64,000 bases of DNA from Himantopus leucocephalus. Its lineage: Eukaryota > Chordata > Aves > Charadriiformes > Recurvirostridae. Under the pieces are notes generated by a model, which was given only the letters and a program-made list of their open reading frames with translations, searched no databases and was not told the origin of the DNA. Below are positions 1-13,100 of this stretch, piece by piece. Position numbers and translations under genes: made by a program. How positions within the stretch are numbered: the stretch's first letter is position 1; the number at the start of each line of letters is the position of its first letter. The stretch is taken from contig RSEF01000002.1 of NCBI GenBank assembly GCA_003993805.1, forward strand, positions 93,829,439 to 93,893,438, read 5' to 3'.

Positions 1-491
1 AAAATAAAGTGGATTTTAAACTGTAGGAGTTTCGGGGTGAAGGCTCGGAGGGGAGCTTCTTGATTTTAGGAAAACTTATGCCACACTGGACAACTTTCAC
101 ATCGATTATAGTTAGTGGAGCACCTTCAGTTGTAAGATGTTTATTATCTGGAATAGAGGACCACAACACTCTGTTTGCGAATAGAAAGAGAGTGATCAGG
201 TATCCCCTCCAAGCCAGTCTAGAATTTTTTTCCTTCTCACTCTGCCAAACAAAGCGGGTATTTTGGCAAAGTACTTCAAAGTGTTTATTTTTCTGGAAAG
301 AGAAAGGAAAACACACAGACACTACTGAATCAAACTGTGTTGTTCAGCCCTTCTGCCATCCACTTGGTTCTGCGTGTCATTTTAAAGTATTATTTTGCTG
401 ATTCATCTATACCCTGTGGGAGATAGTGATCCATCATGTGCCCACAGACATAAAAACTATTAGGAGTGAAAAATTAAGGAATGTGTTTTCA

Positions 492-591
492 NNNNNNNNN
501 NNNNNNNNNNNNNNNNNNNNNNNNNNNNNNNNNNNNNNNNNNNNNNNNNNNNNNNNNNNNNNNNNNNNNNNNNNNNNNNNNNNNNNNNNNN
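492..591. other. Assembly gap, 100 N
   Basis: Exactly 100 Ns, the usual placeholder for a gap of unknown length. Confidence 0.98.
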
Positions 592-3500
592 TTAAATGCG
601 GGAAATATTTCTGACTTGATCCTCATATATAATTACTTATTTATGTGACCACTGGAAAAGTAATTTAGATTTTTCTGCTTCCCGTGTCAACTAAAGCAAA
701 GAGGTGTGTTTTAGACTATGTGCTCATCAGACCACAAATCACCTTCTGTGGGATGGTAACAGTTTTTGAATAACCTGTCTGGACTACACAGCCTTCAATA
801 GAGGCAACAGAATCTGGCCAGTTAGGTCTTGTAAAGATCTAAATTCACTGTAATTGTTAATATATCACAGGAACGTTTGCTTCCTGCTAATTATACCACC
901 TGATATATTTGTATTTTATAATTATTTTTTTATTCACATTTAATAACATAATATTCAGAAGTTCAGGGCTTATGTTACATACTGAGACATTAAAATATAA
1001 AATCAAGTGCACTAGTGCACTCTTCCCTCAAGCATTTGAAGTCATTCTCTGTTAATGAACTTAAAAAGCACAGTCTGAAGTCACCTAATGTTGTAATAGA
1101 AATTAATAGTTGTAGCTTATTTTAACAGTCAGACACTTACACATGTGCAATTTCATTGCAGACAAAAAGGAATTTCTTTTCCTAGCGGTAGGGTAATAAA
1201 GTTCATGGTAGTAAAATCTTTGTCTTTTCTTCATCCTTTTATTCATTTGGAAAGGATTTCTTTGTCACTCGGCCATCGTCCCCAGAATAGATTTAAAATC
1301 TCTTCTGCCCCTGTTTTTGAAAAGAGTTACTTACCCCAAATTTTTATACCCCATATGCAGTTATAGCTCTGGAAAATACCTATGTGCTTACATCCCCTAT
1401 ACAGCTCATCTGTCTCTCATACATAACTCATTGCTAAGGAGCAAGCGCACTGTTGCAATCGCAATCATCCCAGCGGTTAGCATCTTATGTCCCCCAAATG
1501 AACATGTCTCTCTTGTCAAGCTTAGGAGCCTAAAAACAGAGCTGCAGATCTGAGGCTTACTTACCCATAACACATGTGGAAAGCCTAAATTTAACTCCTT
1601 TCCCCCAGCCTTTTCCCTTCTGCTTAAATTCTTTGGAGGTGTGTAATTCTGTGCTGCGAAGGACAAGGTAAGAAATGGTGGTTTAAAAAAGGCTTAGTGC
1701 AATACAGACTCAAGAGGAAGCAGTCTCCGGTGAACCCCGCTTGTTTTTATGTGGTCTTGGCCACTAACTGTGGTCCTGAAAATGTGATTAATGGCCCTGG
1801 AAGTAAGAATGACTGCTTTAAAGGAGAAGCTGCATCTCAGATCTTTCAGGTAGCTCCCTGAGAAAAAGTGGACTCTCTTACTCGAAGAAGGGAAAGTTCA
1901 AGAAGGCTTCAGGGATGCTTTAAAGGCGTTAAGAAAAGAGCACTTCTGACAGAACAGACATATAAAAATTGAAAACAAATGTTATCTTTGCTCTCCTCAA
2001 ATTTATCCTGTTTACTGCAAAAGTGTTGTTTCTTTTTAAGTTTAAAAAAACCCAACCCTTTTGTTACTTTCACAGATCATACACATACGGTAGTCCCCAA
2101 CTCCCATAAATTGCACTTGCCTTCATCTCATCTGCACACAGAAGTTGCATCCTACCACGTTAATCATGTTGGTATGATGAAAGGGCTGTGGTTCCGCACA
2201 CGTGCTGGGCAGGCTGCTGGGATGGGTGGGCATACCTCTTCCTGTGCGGGCAAGGAGCTGAGCTGTGCCAGAAAAAAGGCATCTTTGTAATGATACAACT
2301 GCATTCCCATTATGGGCTGAACCACAGCTGGAGCTACTTTTGATAAAATCATATTTACTAACTTAGTTCTTCCAATGCAGAAGCAGCGTGTAGACCTGGC
2401 AGGAGGGCATTTTTTGGCTCAGTGGTGGCTGTGGTGCAGACCCAAAGGAAGGGGAGAACAAAGCTTTGTGGTCTAAAAAGCAATCCTTAGCATAGATTGA
2501 GACTGGGGCAGTAAGAGTCTCCTCCAAATCTCTTGGCTTTCCCCCAAATCCACAAGAGATACTACTGCTGTAGACAACACTGATGATTTGAACAGTTGTA
2601 TGGGCTGCCACAATGCAGCCTGAAAAGAAAGATTGCGTAGTCTCTCTCTTTGCCCCTTTGAGGTGCATCTGTGCTACGGCTCCTGCTCCCGGAGCCACTA
2701 AGCATGGTCCAGGTAACAGACTCTACAGGGAGGTCACAGTCGTGTCTCTGCAGCCTGTGCCCCGCTGAAACATGGGTTTATACACAGCCAAGCATGTCTG
2801 TGCTTGCTTCCATCAACGTGCTGGTCTTCTCCCTGCGCTCCTGTGCTTGACAGCATGCCTTATCCCATCTCTGATAGGGCAAAGGAAGGGGAAACGGAGA
2901 AAATGTGTTTCATGTGTATGGAGAAGGAGGAAAAAAACCCTGTGTATGAGGAGCAGAGTCCTCTACTCTTGCAGCTGCCTGGTATATGACATGTAATTGC
3001 CAAAGAGGCACCTTCTAGCATGGGGATAATGAGAGAAAGAGAGGCATGCTGGGGCGTAAAAGCAAAGACCACGTTCAACATTGCATTATGCCATATAAAT
3101 GGTTTGTGAGTCACCTGGCCTAATTGGTTCGCATTTTGCCACTATGAGGATGGGGAGAGAGAAGAGATTTCTTGGGTCTTCTCTAGAACGGAATTTAAAG
3201 CACGTGTTGTTAGTTCTTTGTGCTTTCATTATTGTTTATGCTGTAGTTTATACTGGAGGTAAGATCTAAAGATTATATCTAGTCTCAAATAAAACTTTGA
3301 AAAAAGCAGAAGGGTTGAAATTGTTCACCTGTCAAGGGCTTGACGGTCATATCATGAGCAGCAGGGTAGAATACCCTTCCTCTGGCAGCCAGAGGTCAGA
3401 AAACCAGTGCCCAAGGTGGATTTATAACACAGGAGAGTGCTGGCAGGCAGGTGGGAACCACCCTCTCTGTTTCCCAGCCAGCCGCGCAGGCAAGAGAGGG

Positions 3501-3660
3501 TCGGTGGCCACTCTGGGTTGACGCATACAAGGAGGAATTGAGCCCTGGAGCTCATCAGCCACCCGGCTGCTGCCCCACCGGCCCTGCGCTGGCCGGTCCT
3601 GCCGCACAGCAGAGACAGCTTCAGGCTTTCTTCAGACTGACTCCTGCCCTGAAGTGCAGT

Positions 3661-3783
3661 GTTCCTGGCCCTTGCAGGGACTCAGGCTGGCTTGGCTTTG
3701 CATGGCATCTGAGACTGCATTNGTTCCTGGCCCTTGCAGGGACTCAGGCTAGCTCGGCTTTGCATGGCATCTGAGACCGCATC
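3661..3783. repeat. 61-bp direct duplication around a single N (3722)
   Basis: 3661-3721 and 3723-3783 are almost identical (starting gttcctggcccttgcaggga), differing at a few bases. The single N between them suggests unmerged allelic contig ends rather than a real tandem repeat. Confidence 0.85.
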
Positions 3784-3991
3784 CAGCTCTCTGGTTAAAT
3801 CCTGGCAGCTCCTGCTGATACCAGCAAGGATGTGGTAGAAGAATTCAGCTTTTTTGGATGACTATAAATGAGTTAGATTTACATTCAGTGTCAGCACCCT
3901 TGAGTAGGGGAAGTCATTATTGAAAGGAGTGACTTTTTTTCTTTATAAAACAGGCTGGAGAAATAATATTCTTGTTCTCTTCTTTACCAAG

Positions 3992-4150
3992 AAAACTGCT
4001 GCAGATGGGAAGCGACAGGAGATCATTGTATTAGACTCAAAACGAAGCAACGCTATTAATATTGGCTTGACTGTGTTGCCCCCTCCGCGGACTATCAAGA
4101 CTGCTATTTTGAACTTCGACGAATATGCCTTAAACAAGGAAGGAATAGAG
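3992..4150 (+). CDS. FHOD3: FHOD3 exon A: start of FH2 knob
   Basis: This exon has 53 codons, phase 0 at both ends, from [10 protein letters not shown] to ALNKEGIE. The 3' splice site is ttctttaccaag and the 5' splice site is gag|gtaaga. It contains [16 protein letters not shown], the formin motif at the start of the FH2 knob. The isoleucine in the equivalent motif of Bni1 and mDia contacts actin and is needed for activity, and it is kept here. The acceptor is AAG rather than CAG, and an AG at 3952-3953 also follows a pyrimidine run. Using that AG would add 38 nt and break phase 0 if the preceding exon ends in phase 0, so I chose 3992. Confidence 0.93.
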
Positions 4151-7100
4151 GTAAGAAAGACTAGCCAATGTCTTCAAGTCTGCATTTTCAATGTTTCCTT
4201 TTTTTTTTTCGATGTTGCACGCGGTACAGGCCAGATTTTTGATGGCAAGAGAGAAAAGGGAATGTATTACATCATGACTGAGTGTTGAAACTCATCAAAT
4301 CAATGCCGTGTGCTCAGAAGCATGTAGTATTCACCTGAGGTTGGGTATGCTCAGTAAACGTGGATTCTCTGCTTGCTTTGTGTCTAAATTTGAGTAACAA
4401 TGGTGTTAATTCCTGTCAGGATTTTCAGAGTATTATCTGTTCCTCTGAAGCTTGACTGACACATTGTAAGCAGCAAGAATAGGCAGTGAGTTACTAGGGC
4501 TAATGCAACTGGTACAGGGTTTAATAAAGTTCATGCCCAGCTAGCTGTTGGAGTCACTCCAGATTGTATATCTAACGGAAAACAAATACAGTGACTAGCT
4601 ATGCTCAAAATAGCATTTCTGTGTTACTGTTGTTTGAAGAAAAGCAGTTGGTATAAAGATTACAGATGATGTAATTTTTACCGTTACATGTTTGACTTTG
4701 CAGATATTCCTGCCGAGATCCAAGATGAGCTCTGTTTATTATATTTTTTTATCAAAACATTTTTCTTCTGTGAAGTGTAAAAGAAGCCTGCTGCTCCCCC
4801 TGGTTTTTTTCATTGTGGTTGTATTCATTTCAAATCTCTTTTTTTTTTTTTTTTGAATAAGCCTATATCATCTAGTAAGAGTAGTCTGCACAACTACAAA
4901 TCTCAACAAGTGGCTGAGCTGCAGAGTTTGTGTATTGATTCACAGTCACCTTTCAGCGGTTTGGCCCTGTGTTTCGTAATTTCCCCCTTTCCACCTTCAC
5001 TGTGCTGACTACAGAAGAAAATGAGAAAAGCTGGCTGGAATGGAATTGGAGTTGCCAACAGTTACATGCAAAAGAAATACTTACAGCAACAGATTGTTTC
5101 AGCTAGAGGCAAGGCCTGATTTATCCCTACGAGACTATAGTTTCTTCCCAAGATTATATTTCTTATTTGCTATGTACATACCTTACTCATATTATGAAGG
5201 TGACAAATCAGGCTAAAAAAGTAATTTTTCATGACCCAGCCCATGTACCCACCACTGCAGTTTGCAGTACTAAGCTTTAAAATTTTGGAGAGGTACACCT
5301 CCAGCCAACCCCAACTCACAGAGTGCCAGTTAGTTCTGAGTGCCGTAGGCAGTGTTTCCATACAAAGTCCCACATAAAATGGCTAATAAAGAGGGACACA
5401 TCTTCATTATTTGGTTGGACTAGATGATCTTAAAGGTCCCTTCCAACCTAGACAATTCTATGATTCTATGATTATCTCCCACGTATCACCTCCTTTGAAT
5501 TGTGTCTTTCTCTGGCACACTTAACAGAAGTTCAGTTGCTCTGCACAGCTCACCCTTTCCAGTGCCAACATTTGTAGCTGGGCTGCCCATCTGCCAACCA
5601 CCTGTGGGGTCCACAGTTATGAGTGCCTTGTACCACCACACCCTCCTTTGGGTGGCCTTTCCATTAGCTGCCAGAAACCCATAATTTCATTTAAAATATA
5701 TATGGAGGTAGCTTTCAAATTGAAGAATTCAGAAACCAAGAAATAATACGCTGTTGATATCCTTGCCCAGTGCTAAAGAAAATGGGATTTCTGAGTTCCG
5801 TGTCCACATCTTGAAGCTCAGGATGTGATCATTCAGATATTTAAAATCAAGAGAAAGAATAAGTGGAGCAGAGCCCAGGTGCTTTGCACCTTGAGGGATG
5901 AAGCCTTCATCGGTTGGGAAGGACAATGTTCATGGAGAAAAGAGCTTTTTTTTCTCAGTGTTACATATTTATTTATCAGGTAAAACCCTGCACTGAATTC
6001 AGATTCCCGTCCCCAATCCCCAGTTTACAGAATTTTCTTACAGCAAGTTGTTACACAGTCAGACAGATCTTTATAGCAAGATAGAGGGCTGGATGAAGCT
6101 ATGGAGAATTGGCCAAGAGGAGCACAGAGAGATACAGAAATGCATCATTGTGAGTCCCACTGCTTTCAGCAGAGCCCTGCCTCAGTTTTCCATACTGCCC
6201 CTTTGATCTACAGTGTAGACAAGCTTTGTTTCCTTTTTCTGTTCTCCACTGTATCCATCTGTTCATTGGCTTTAGCCTTAGAGTTAGCTCAAAGGGAACA
6301 GGGGTTGTCTTTTCAGTCTAGATTTTTAGAAAGTTTTCTGGTTCATATCTACAGTTCCTAAGTATTGGGAAATAATTGATAGTGATGATGAGTGAATCAG
6401 TAATAGTGTAAGCATCAGCTTCATTTATATAAGAAGGCAGAGAATAAAGCAAATTATTTGCTATATAATATACTTTGTAGCTAATCTGTGGGTTGAAGGA
6501 GGCAGGACTGGTATGGAAAAAAAATTATGCAGTGGTCTAATTAAAAAACTGCGTCACAGTCGGTACTCAAAAGCCTTTCTACATGGTTAATTGTCTAGAA
6601 GAGATGTCACGACTAGTAAGCAGAAGAGAGAGATGTGAGAAGACCAGGAGAAGAAATGTAATGAGTGCAGTGAGGACATAACATTCACTATGAAAATTTC
6701 AGAGAAGCTATAATTTAGGATCATCTTCAGCTTTTAGTGGATCCAACACGGAGCAGGGCTCCAACAGGGTAAAAAGTCACCTGAGCCATCTGTTCCCTTG
6801 GCTGTGAGCTCTGTGCTATGCCCTTCACTGAGGAACATTGTCATTGCCGTGTTAGTGTGCTTGTGGCTTTAGTTCTGCACCTTGGTGGATAATTTCAGAT
6901 TAAATGATATCTTTAAACTGACCTTAGCGATACCTTTAAGGACAGTGGACTAAAGTAGTTCTGACAGTAGTGCTGGCAACAAGACAGTGATGCAGTGGGA
7001 TGCAGGCTACAAGTTTGTGATAGCCCAACTCATCAAGTTCATAGTGACCTAGTAAACCCTCCACTACTGTCCTACATTCTGCTCAATGCTGCTTTGCTTG

Positions 7101-10100
7101 TGACATTTAACTCTTGTTAGTAATCCATACTTTGCTTTTTAACTTCAAATATGTAACTAAGATAGGAGAAAAAATTCTCCAGGTATTTTAAAGCCCTCTA
7201 TACCTAAGTATGTTGCGTATTTTTAGGCCATGTGTTTGAAGTGATTAGGTATCCCTGAGCTGTGAAAAAGGGCGGAAAATTGGGCATGGTGCTAGAAAGG
7301 CAGATGTAGTCCATTTAGTATGCAGAGCAGGAACTTTTAGAAGCATATTTTCAAAGGAAGTCACAATGTGTGTCTGCAAGCATGCGTCAATCCAACTAAA
7401 AAAATTTTGCCACCTTACGTTTGCCAAAGTGGTTGTGTTTTCCTTTCTTTGAAAGCTTGGCATTCATTGTGTTCAGACAACGTGGAGCTTGCTGCAGGAT
7501 AAAGAACTGCCTGCTTAGCATGGATGAGGGCTTTCTGTGAACTAAGCAAAAGAGACGAGCTTAAAATCCTGGCATCTAATTTTACTGAATTGTATCAACT
7601 GCAAGAACAGAGTCCATCAAATCAGTCCTTGCTGTTTGTCCTCAGTAAAGGAAATGAGTGGGGCCCCTCTGTAAAGTGCTACTCAGTAAGGGAACGTGGA
7701 TGGAAATCAAATTATACTAAAGAGTAGGATTAATTTAGCAGAGTAAAATTGGGGTAATGCTGTGAGGTAATTAAGGTTGCTTTGTGCTTTACAATATAGC
7801 TTTATGATGGTACACAATATTGCTTGCATTGGTAGATGTAGATTTTAGTAAAACTATTTGAAATGAAAAACCTGTCCAGGTGTGCTAGGCCCTCCATACC
7901 CGTATTTGTTAAGTACTTTGAAGTCCATGTGTGGCTAGGTAGCCCTGAGACATAAAAAAAGGGTAAAAAATGAGAGCCTCGTGTTAAAAAGGCAGATGGT
8001 GACATGTGTAAACAAAAACCAAAATTTGATTTTTGGAAACAATCAAGGTATTTACATTTTTGTTCTCATAGTTGCCATGGTAAATTGGCATTTGCAGTTT
8101 CTAATTTCTTTAGCTAATGCTTTGTAAAAGTGTGGTGGGATGTTTCAAATTATGCTAGCTTGCATGACCTGAAAGAACACCTCTTTTCTCAAGTCTAGAC
8201 AGAAGAGAGAGTGGACGCAATGATGCCTTGCTGGCCGTGCACCCATAGTCAACATATCACTGCCCTAATGAGTTTCAGACTTTATTTAAAGAAAAAAAGC
8301 TACACTTTCACTCCTTGCAGCAAACCAAAACATCTTCTATGGTTTCTGTGACCAGCAATGGCATGTTCTATTTCAGTAAAGAGCTGAGGAAGTGGAGTGG
8401 TCTGACCGAGGCAACGGCTGTCGGTTCCCAACGTACAGGGATGGCTGTCAGGCGTTTTAGATGTAGTCTCTTCTCAGAATTGGATCATTTCTGGAAGAGT
8501 TGAAATAAAATTAGTGCAGGTGGCCTCACTAACTGTGGTGTCCTGACCTTCATATGCTTTTATAATTTATTAGAGTTTCTGCAGGCAATGCAAACCACTG
8601 ATGTGTCTCGTTAATAGCTGTCTGGAAAGCTGAAGTGTGAGAGCCTATTTGGTGCTGAATCATCTGCTGAGGCCTGTCAAATATCTGATGAAATACCCGC
8701 TAATGTGTATTTGGTTATGCAGCTTATGACTTTGTGGGCCTCAAGCCACAGAAAGCTTTGGACCCAACAACAACCAGATATTTAGTTTATTAATTTTTTT
8801 TAGGCTCCTGTTCACCTGGTACAATCAGCTGAAACCAAATATGAAAGCCAAGGCACCCCTGCAACCCCATCACCACTGAGAAGCCCCATTATCTCTTGAA
8901 AGAGATAACTTAGAGCACCTAATTTCTGCAGAGACTCCGGGCTATTCGCAGTCTCTGGTTAGTTCCTTCCTTACATCCCACACTGAGTGCCATAACCCTC
9001 AAGATCTCCAAAAATTGCCTCTTTTTCTCCATTAAAAGATTTGTGCACTGATTTTTCTCAGAATGTTAGTCTCTGGCCCAAACAGTTGTGTGAGAATGCT
9101 TGGAGGTGAAGTACGTGTATCACACATATTAGAGGATATGAGCATAGGGTTTTTGATAACCAATTCTTCTTTAATCAACCTGAAGAATGCTGTACTGGGG
9201 AGAGCGTTATGAACTAATGATTATATTCAAAGCTATTTGTGATTTAATGGTCACCTCAAGTGACAGCAACCTTCTGCCCTGCTGTGTTTTTATGCTACTG
9301 TTACTGTCAATGATGTTTAAAAAAATAATAAAAATTAAAAAAATATTAGACTGGAAGATGGTGTACTCATCTGTTTCCAGCGCTGAACAAATGGCTCAAA
9401 TTAGTCATAGAGTGGAAATCAATAGTAGAAGCATTTTACCACTTGCTCAGGGCACACCAAGGGTGATGACCAGCAGGATCAGAATTATTTGCCCAAGCAG
9501 ATCAGAAGTGCCCATGAGTAAGTCATTGTTATGGGGGCAGTTGCACCCTGGATGGTGTGAGACCTGCCAGCAGCTCTGGTCTCATCAAGGCAGGGCTTTC
9601 AGCAGCAGGGGTGATCCTCGGCAGCTGGCACCACAAGTAAAGGCTCTTTCGCTTGGCATTCTGTGTTGCCCATACTACGGAACACAGCACAGCGGCCTTG
9701 CAGTACTTGGACGCGAATACTTTTTGTCAGCTCCATCTGGCTTGTGGTGTTTACATAAAGCTCAAGGAGAAGGAGAGTCCCTTTGGAAATAAAGCTTACT
9801 GTTTCATTGCTCTCTTTAAAATGCCCGAAAGCAGTGCAAAATCTCTGGAGTGAAGGCCCTGCACCACCACAAAATACTTGTGGGATCTCTGGGTAGCTGC
9901 CAAAAGTCCTCGTTATTTGTAGGAGGCAATTGAGAATACTGCTGAAGTGTTAGCCTTCAAAAATGCATCAGAAGCATTTTTATATCCATCACATGGCTAC
10001 TGCTAAACTCTCCATGTATGGATGTTCATATGATCCTATTTGCAAGCTGCCCTGGCTCAGCTGAGGGGCTGTTGGCTTCTCGTTGTTGTTGAAGAGAGGA

Positions 10101-13100
10101 ATAGGCACTAGGAGGCCTGACTTCTTCAAAGGACTCTCTGCGAAACATCTCTTCTTATGAGTTTCAGACTCAGTCTCTCTTTTTTTATGAACTTTTTTAG
10201 ACAAATATCTGTTGAGCACTGAGAAATGCCCTGAAGCAGCTACTTATAAATCTAGTTTGATGTTAGGTATGACCTAAGTTACAGATTTCAGCGTGGATGG
10301 ATGGGTGGGCAGATAACACATCTCAAAATCAATCAATACACAAATGCTGTCAATCGGAACGGGTGCACATCAGAATATTTTCCAAACAGTCATTGACAGG
10401 GGAAGGAGAAGCACCAGAGTGTACTGAGGGATTTTCCTCCTCTTCTTTTTTCCTCAGGATATTAATTTGTTAAGGTAGAAGCTTGCAGTGTCCAAGCAAG
10501 GAGGCTTTCTTTTTTTAACTGAAAGGCAGAGACCATTAACAGAAAGAAATGTTTATTTATTTATGTTTATGGAAGTCAGCATAAGAAGATGGACAGCAAT
10601 ACAAATGCTGTGGCTGAAATTAAATAAGTCCCAGTTCTATAAATTGAACATTATTTGCTTACTTAACCTTGTTCCTCGCCTGATTGACCAGGAAAAGTCC
10701 CTTGCTCTCCATGCTTAGCTCCAGCGCTGTACAAGGAGCTAGATGAATTATCGGTACTGGAACAGGACAGTTGTGCTACTTTGATGAATTGCTTATGTCC
10801 AGCACTGGAACAAGGCTGTAGTTTGGATTGGCAGGTCTGATAGCTCTTTGGCTGTATTTTTATTATTCTCTCCTCCCCTCCAAAACAGCCTCTATCATTA
10901 TAGAAGGCTGGAGCAAAAACATGTCATTCCTCGGATGAATAAACATAAGTTGTGTTGAAAATCTTCTGCTTTGTTTTATTGAGGCATTGATCGGCAGGGT
11001 AAAGACCTCAACTTACCTTTATGTTGTTTTGTTTTTCTTTTTCATTTTAAAATGCATTTATTATGTTAAAAACTAAGAAGCAATACCTTAGAGAGCAGTA
11101 CTTTGAGAAGGAAAGCTGCCACATGTAAGCAAGCATGTGAATTCCAAGAAATAAAGGGAAAATATAAATGTTTTGAGCTATACTGACAGCAGAAACTGAA
11201 AATATTAAGATCCTTTTTCATCAATATTTTGGGTTTTTCAGATCACAAGAGAAAAAGGCCATATGTTACGCAATGCATAATTCAACTTTAAATTCAATGC
11301 ATGTTCATTGGGAAGTTGTCCTCAGTTCAGGTGAAATTTTTGGGAGTGACCTAATAAGCTGCAATAGTCGTTATGTTTCATAAAAAGCAAAACAGACTGA
11401 ACAAAAAAAATAGATTATGAGAACAGAAAGGGACAGAAGTCCTCAAGTTATTTTTGTATACCTACAAGTGCGCCAGAAGATTCATAGATATTGAGGCTAA
11501 AAGGGACCTTAATATCTAGTCTGACCTGCTGTAAATCATAGGCCACAAAATTGCACTCCTTCTACCCTCACTTCCATATGTAATTTGCAGAAAGGTGGCC
11601 AATTTTGACTTAAACATATGGAAGCTGAGGGGAGCAGTCCTAACCAGCCTCCCTATGTCTCCTTCAGTGTTTCATACCATGATTAACCATTTCTACTGAG
11701 TAAAATATTTTTTTAAGAAAAGCATTTTAATAAAAGTGTGTTTTTCAAGAAACTGCAGGTGTTTGAGATAGTGGGCCTTGTTTTGCTTTCTTGTGCAGTG
11801 CATTAGTTCTTGGTTACTACAGTGCTGTCCTGATTTACCAGCCAGGGACTTGAGGACTTCTGCTGTTGCTGTTGTGAAGTCACTCAACGTCCAGCCCTCG
11901 CATACCTCTCGGCACCACCGCTGACGCCTGCCTTTTGTCTCCCTTCACAGAAAATCCTGACCATGATCCCGACCGAGGAGGAGAAGCAAAAGATCCAGGA
12001 GGCGCAGCTGGCAAACCCTGACGTCCCCCTGGGAAGCGCTGAGCAGTTCCTTCTCACCCTCTCCTCCATCACCGAACTCTCCGCCAGGCTCCAGCTCTGG
12101 GCTTTCAAGATGGACTACGAGATAGTGGAAAAGGTGAGGGGAAAGCAGGGAGTCAGGCATGGAGACTTCTCCAAGGCTTTGCTTAATCTTTCCCTGACCT
12201 TGTTATTATATGAGCATATGTTTTGAGGAAACGGTAAATGGGTCGCTTTTGTGTTAGTGGCCAACCAGGAAACAGCTAAAATGATCCTTCCTAATCTGTT
12301 CCTTCTATAAAAGAAAATTAGAGATTATGTCTTCCTTCCTTTAATTAGGCAGTAATGATATTGAAACAAAGTAGAGGGCTAAATCCTTACCACATCTTTT
12401 CCAGATGTTGTTATTCAGGAAATTCTTACTTCAGAGCAGTAAGAATTTTTCTTTGGATAAAGATTGAATGAGGACTACAGTATTCAGCCTTACATTGTAA
12501 AATGAGAGTATTGATCTTACATCCATTTGAACTAAGGAAAACACCATCCATTAAAGTTATTCCTGTTTATAACTGTCTTTTAAAATTACAAACAAAAGAT
12601 AAGGCGTCCTTCAGGGGTACTCTTTTCAGTTCAGTCACAGACAGTTGTTGCCACCTTCTTCATGGATGGCATTTATTCAGAGAACCACTATAGTTGGGTT
12701 GCCTGTCATGAATGATGAATCACAGGCAAAAATTTCAAAATGACAGCATATCATTTCCATGCGTAGGTGAAACAGAATGAAACTGTGCAGGCGATTTCAG
12801 CTACTTGCTGATTTTCATAAGCTCTTTCATGAAACTCAGCACAGGAACCTTCTTCTGGCTGCACTTCTGGTGCACACCTGTGCATTGCTCTCGAACCAGC
12901 TTTCTCCTGCACATATTAATTTTGTATGTGTATCTGTGCACATATGTGTATGTTAAAAAAGTCGGTATAACTTTGTGTGATATGGATTCTGAGAAGTGGA
13001 ACATGCTTCTGAGAATGCCTTATGTATACCTAGCCATGGTTATTTAACAAGTTATACAACAGTGGATTGATTTGCAGATGATGCTGTCAAGATTACTCAA

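Larger units (their letters stand above)
1..3991 (+). other. FHOD3: FHOD3 intron upstream of exon A (partial)
   Basis: No FHOD3 exon or other gene is recognisable here; the preceding FH1/FH2 exons must be before the window. The stretch holds the 100-N gap, a 16-bp perfect palindrome at 1006-1021, a GC-richer patch around 3440-3800 and the duplicated segment around the N at 3722. Open frames are short and unrecognised. Confidence 0.85.
4151..11950 (+). other. FHOD3: FHOD3 intron A-B (7.8 kb)
   Basis: A GT-AG intron. It contains a T16 run at 4839-4854, a CR1 tail at 5413-5473, two diverged copies of an unknown repeat (about 7167-7306 and 7863-7998), a 606-nt open frame at 9187-9792 that I do not accept as a gene, and an ancient CR1-like relic at about 11478-11725. 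Nothing else is recognised. Confidence 0.9.

Noticed and set aside
3954..3991. Alternative upstream 3' splice site for exon A (aaaacag at 3947-3953)
   Set aside because: It would add 38 nt, shifting the frame relative to the expected phase 0 junction, and the added peptide does not resemble FHOD3.
9187..9792. 201-codon open frame, the longest in the window
   Set aside because: It matches no family I know, runs through an A-rich low-complexity patch that yields Lys/Ile repeats, lies deep in an intron, and has no promoter or splice context. One frame of this size by chance in 64 kb is plausible.
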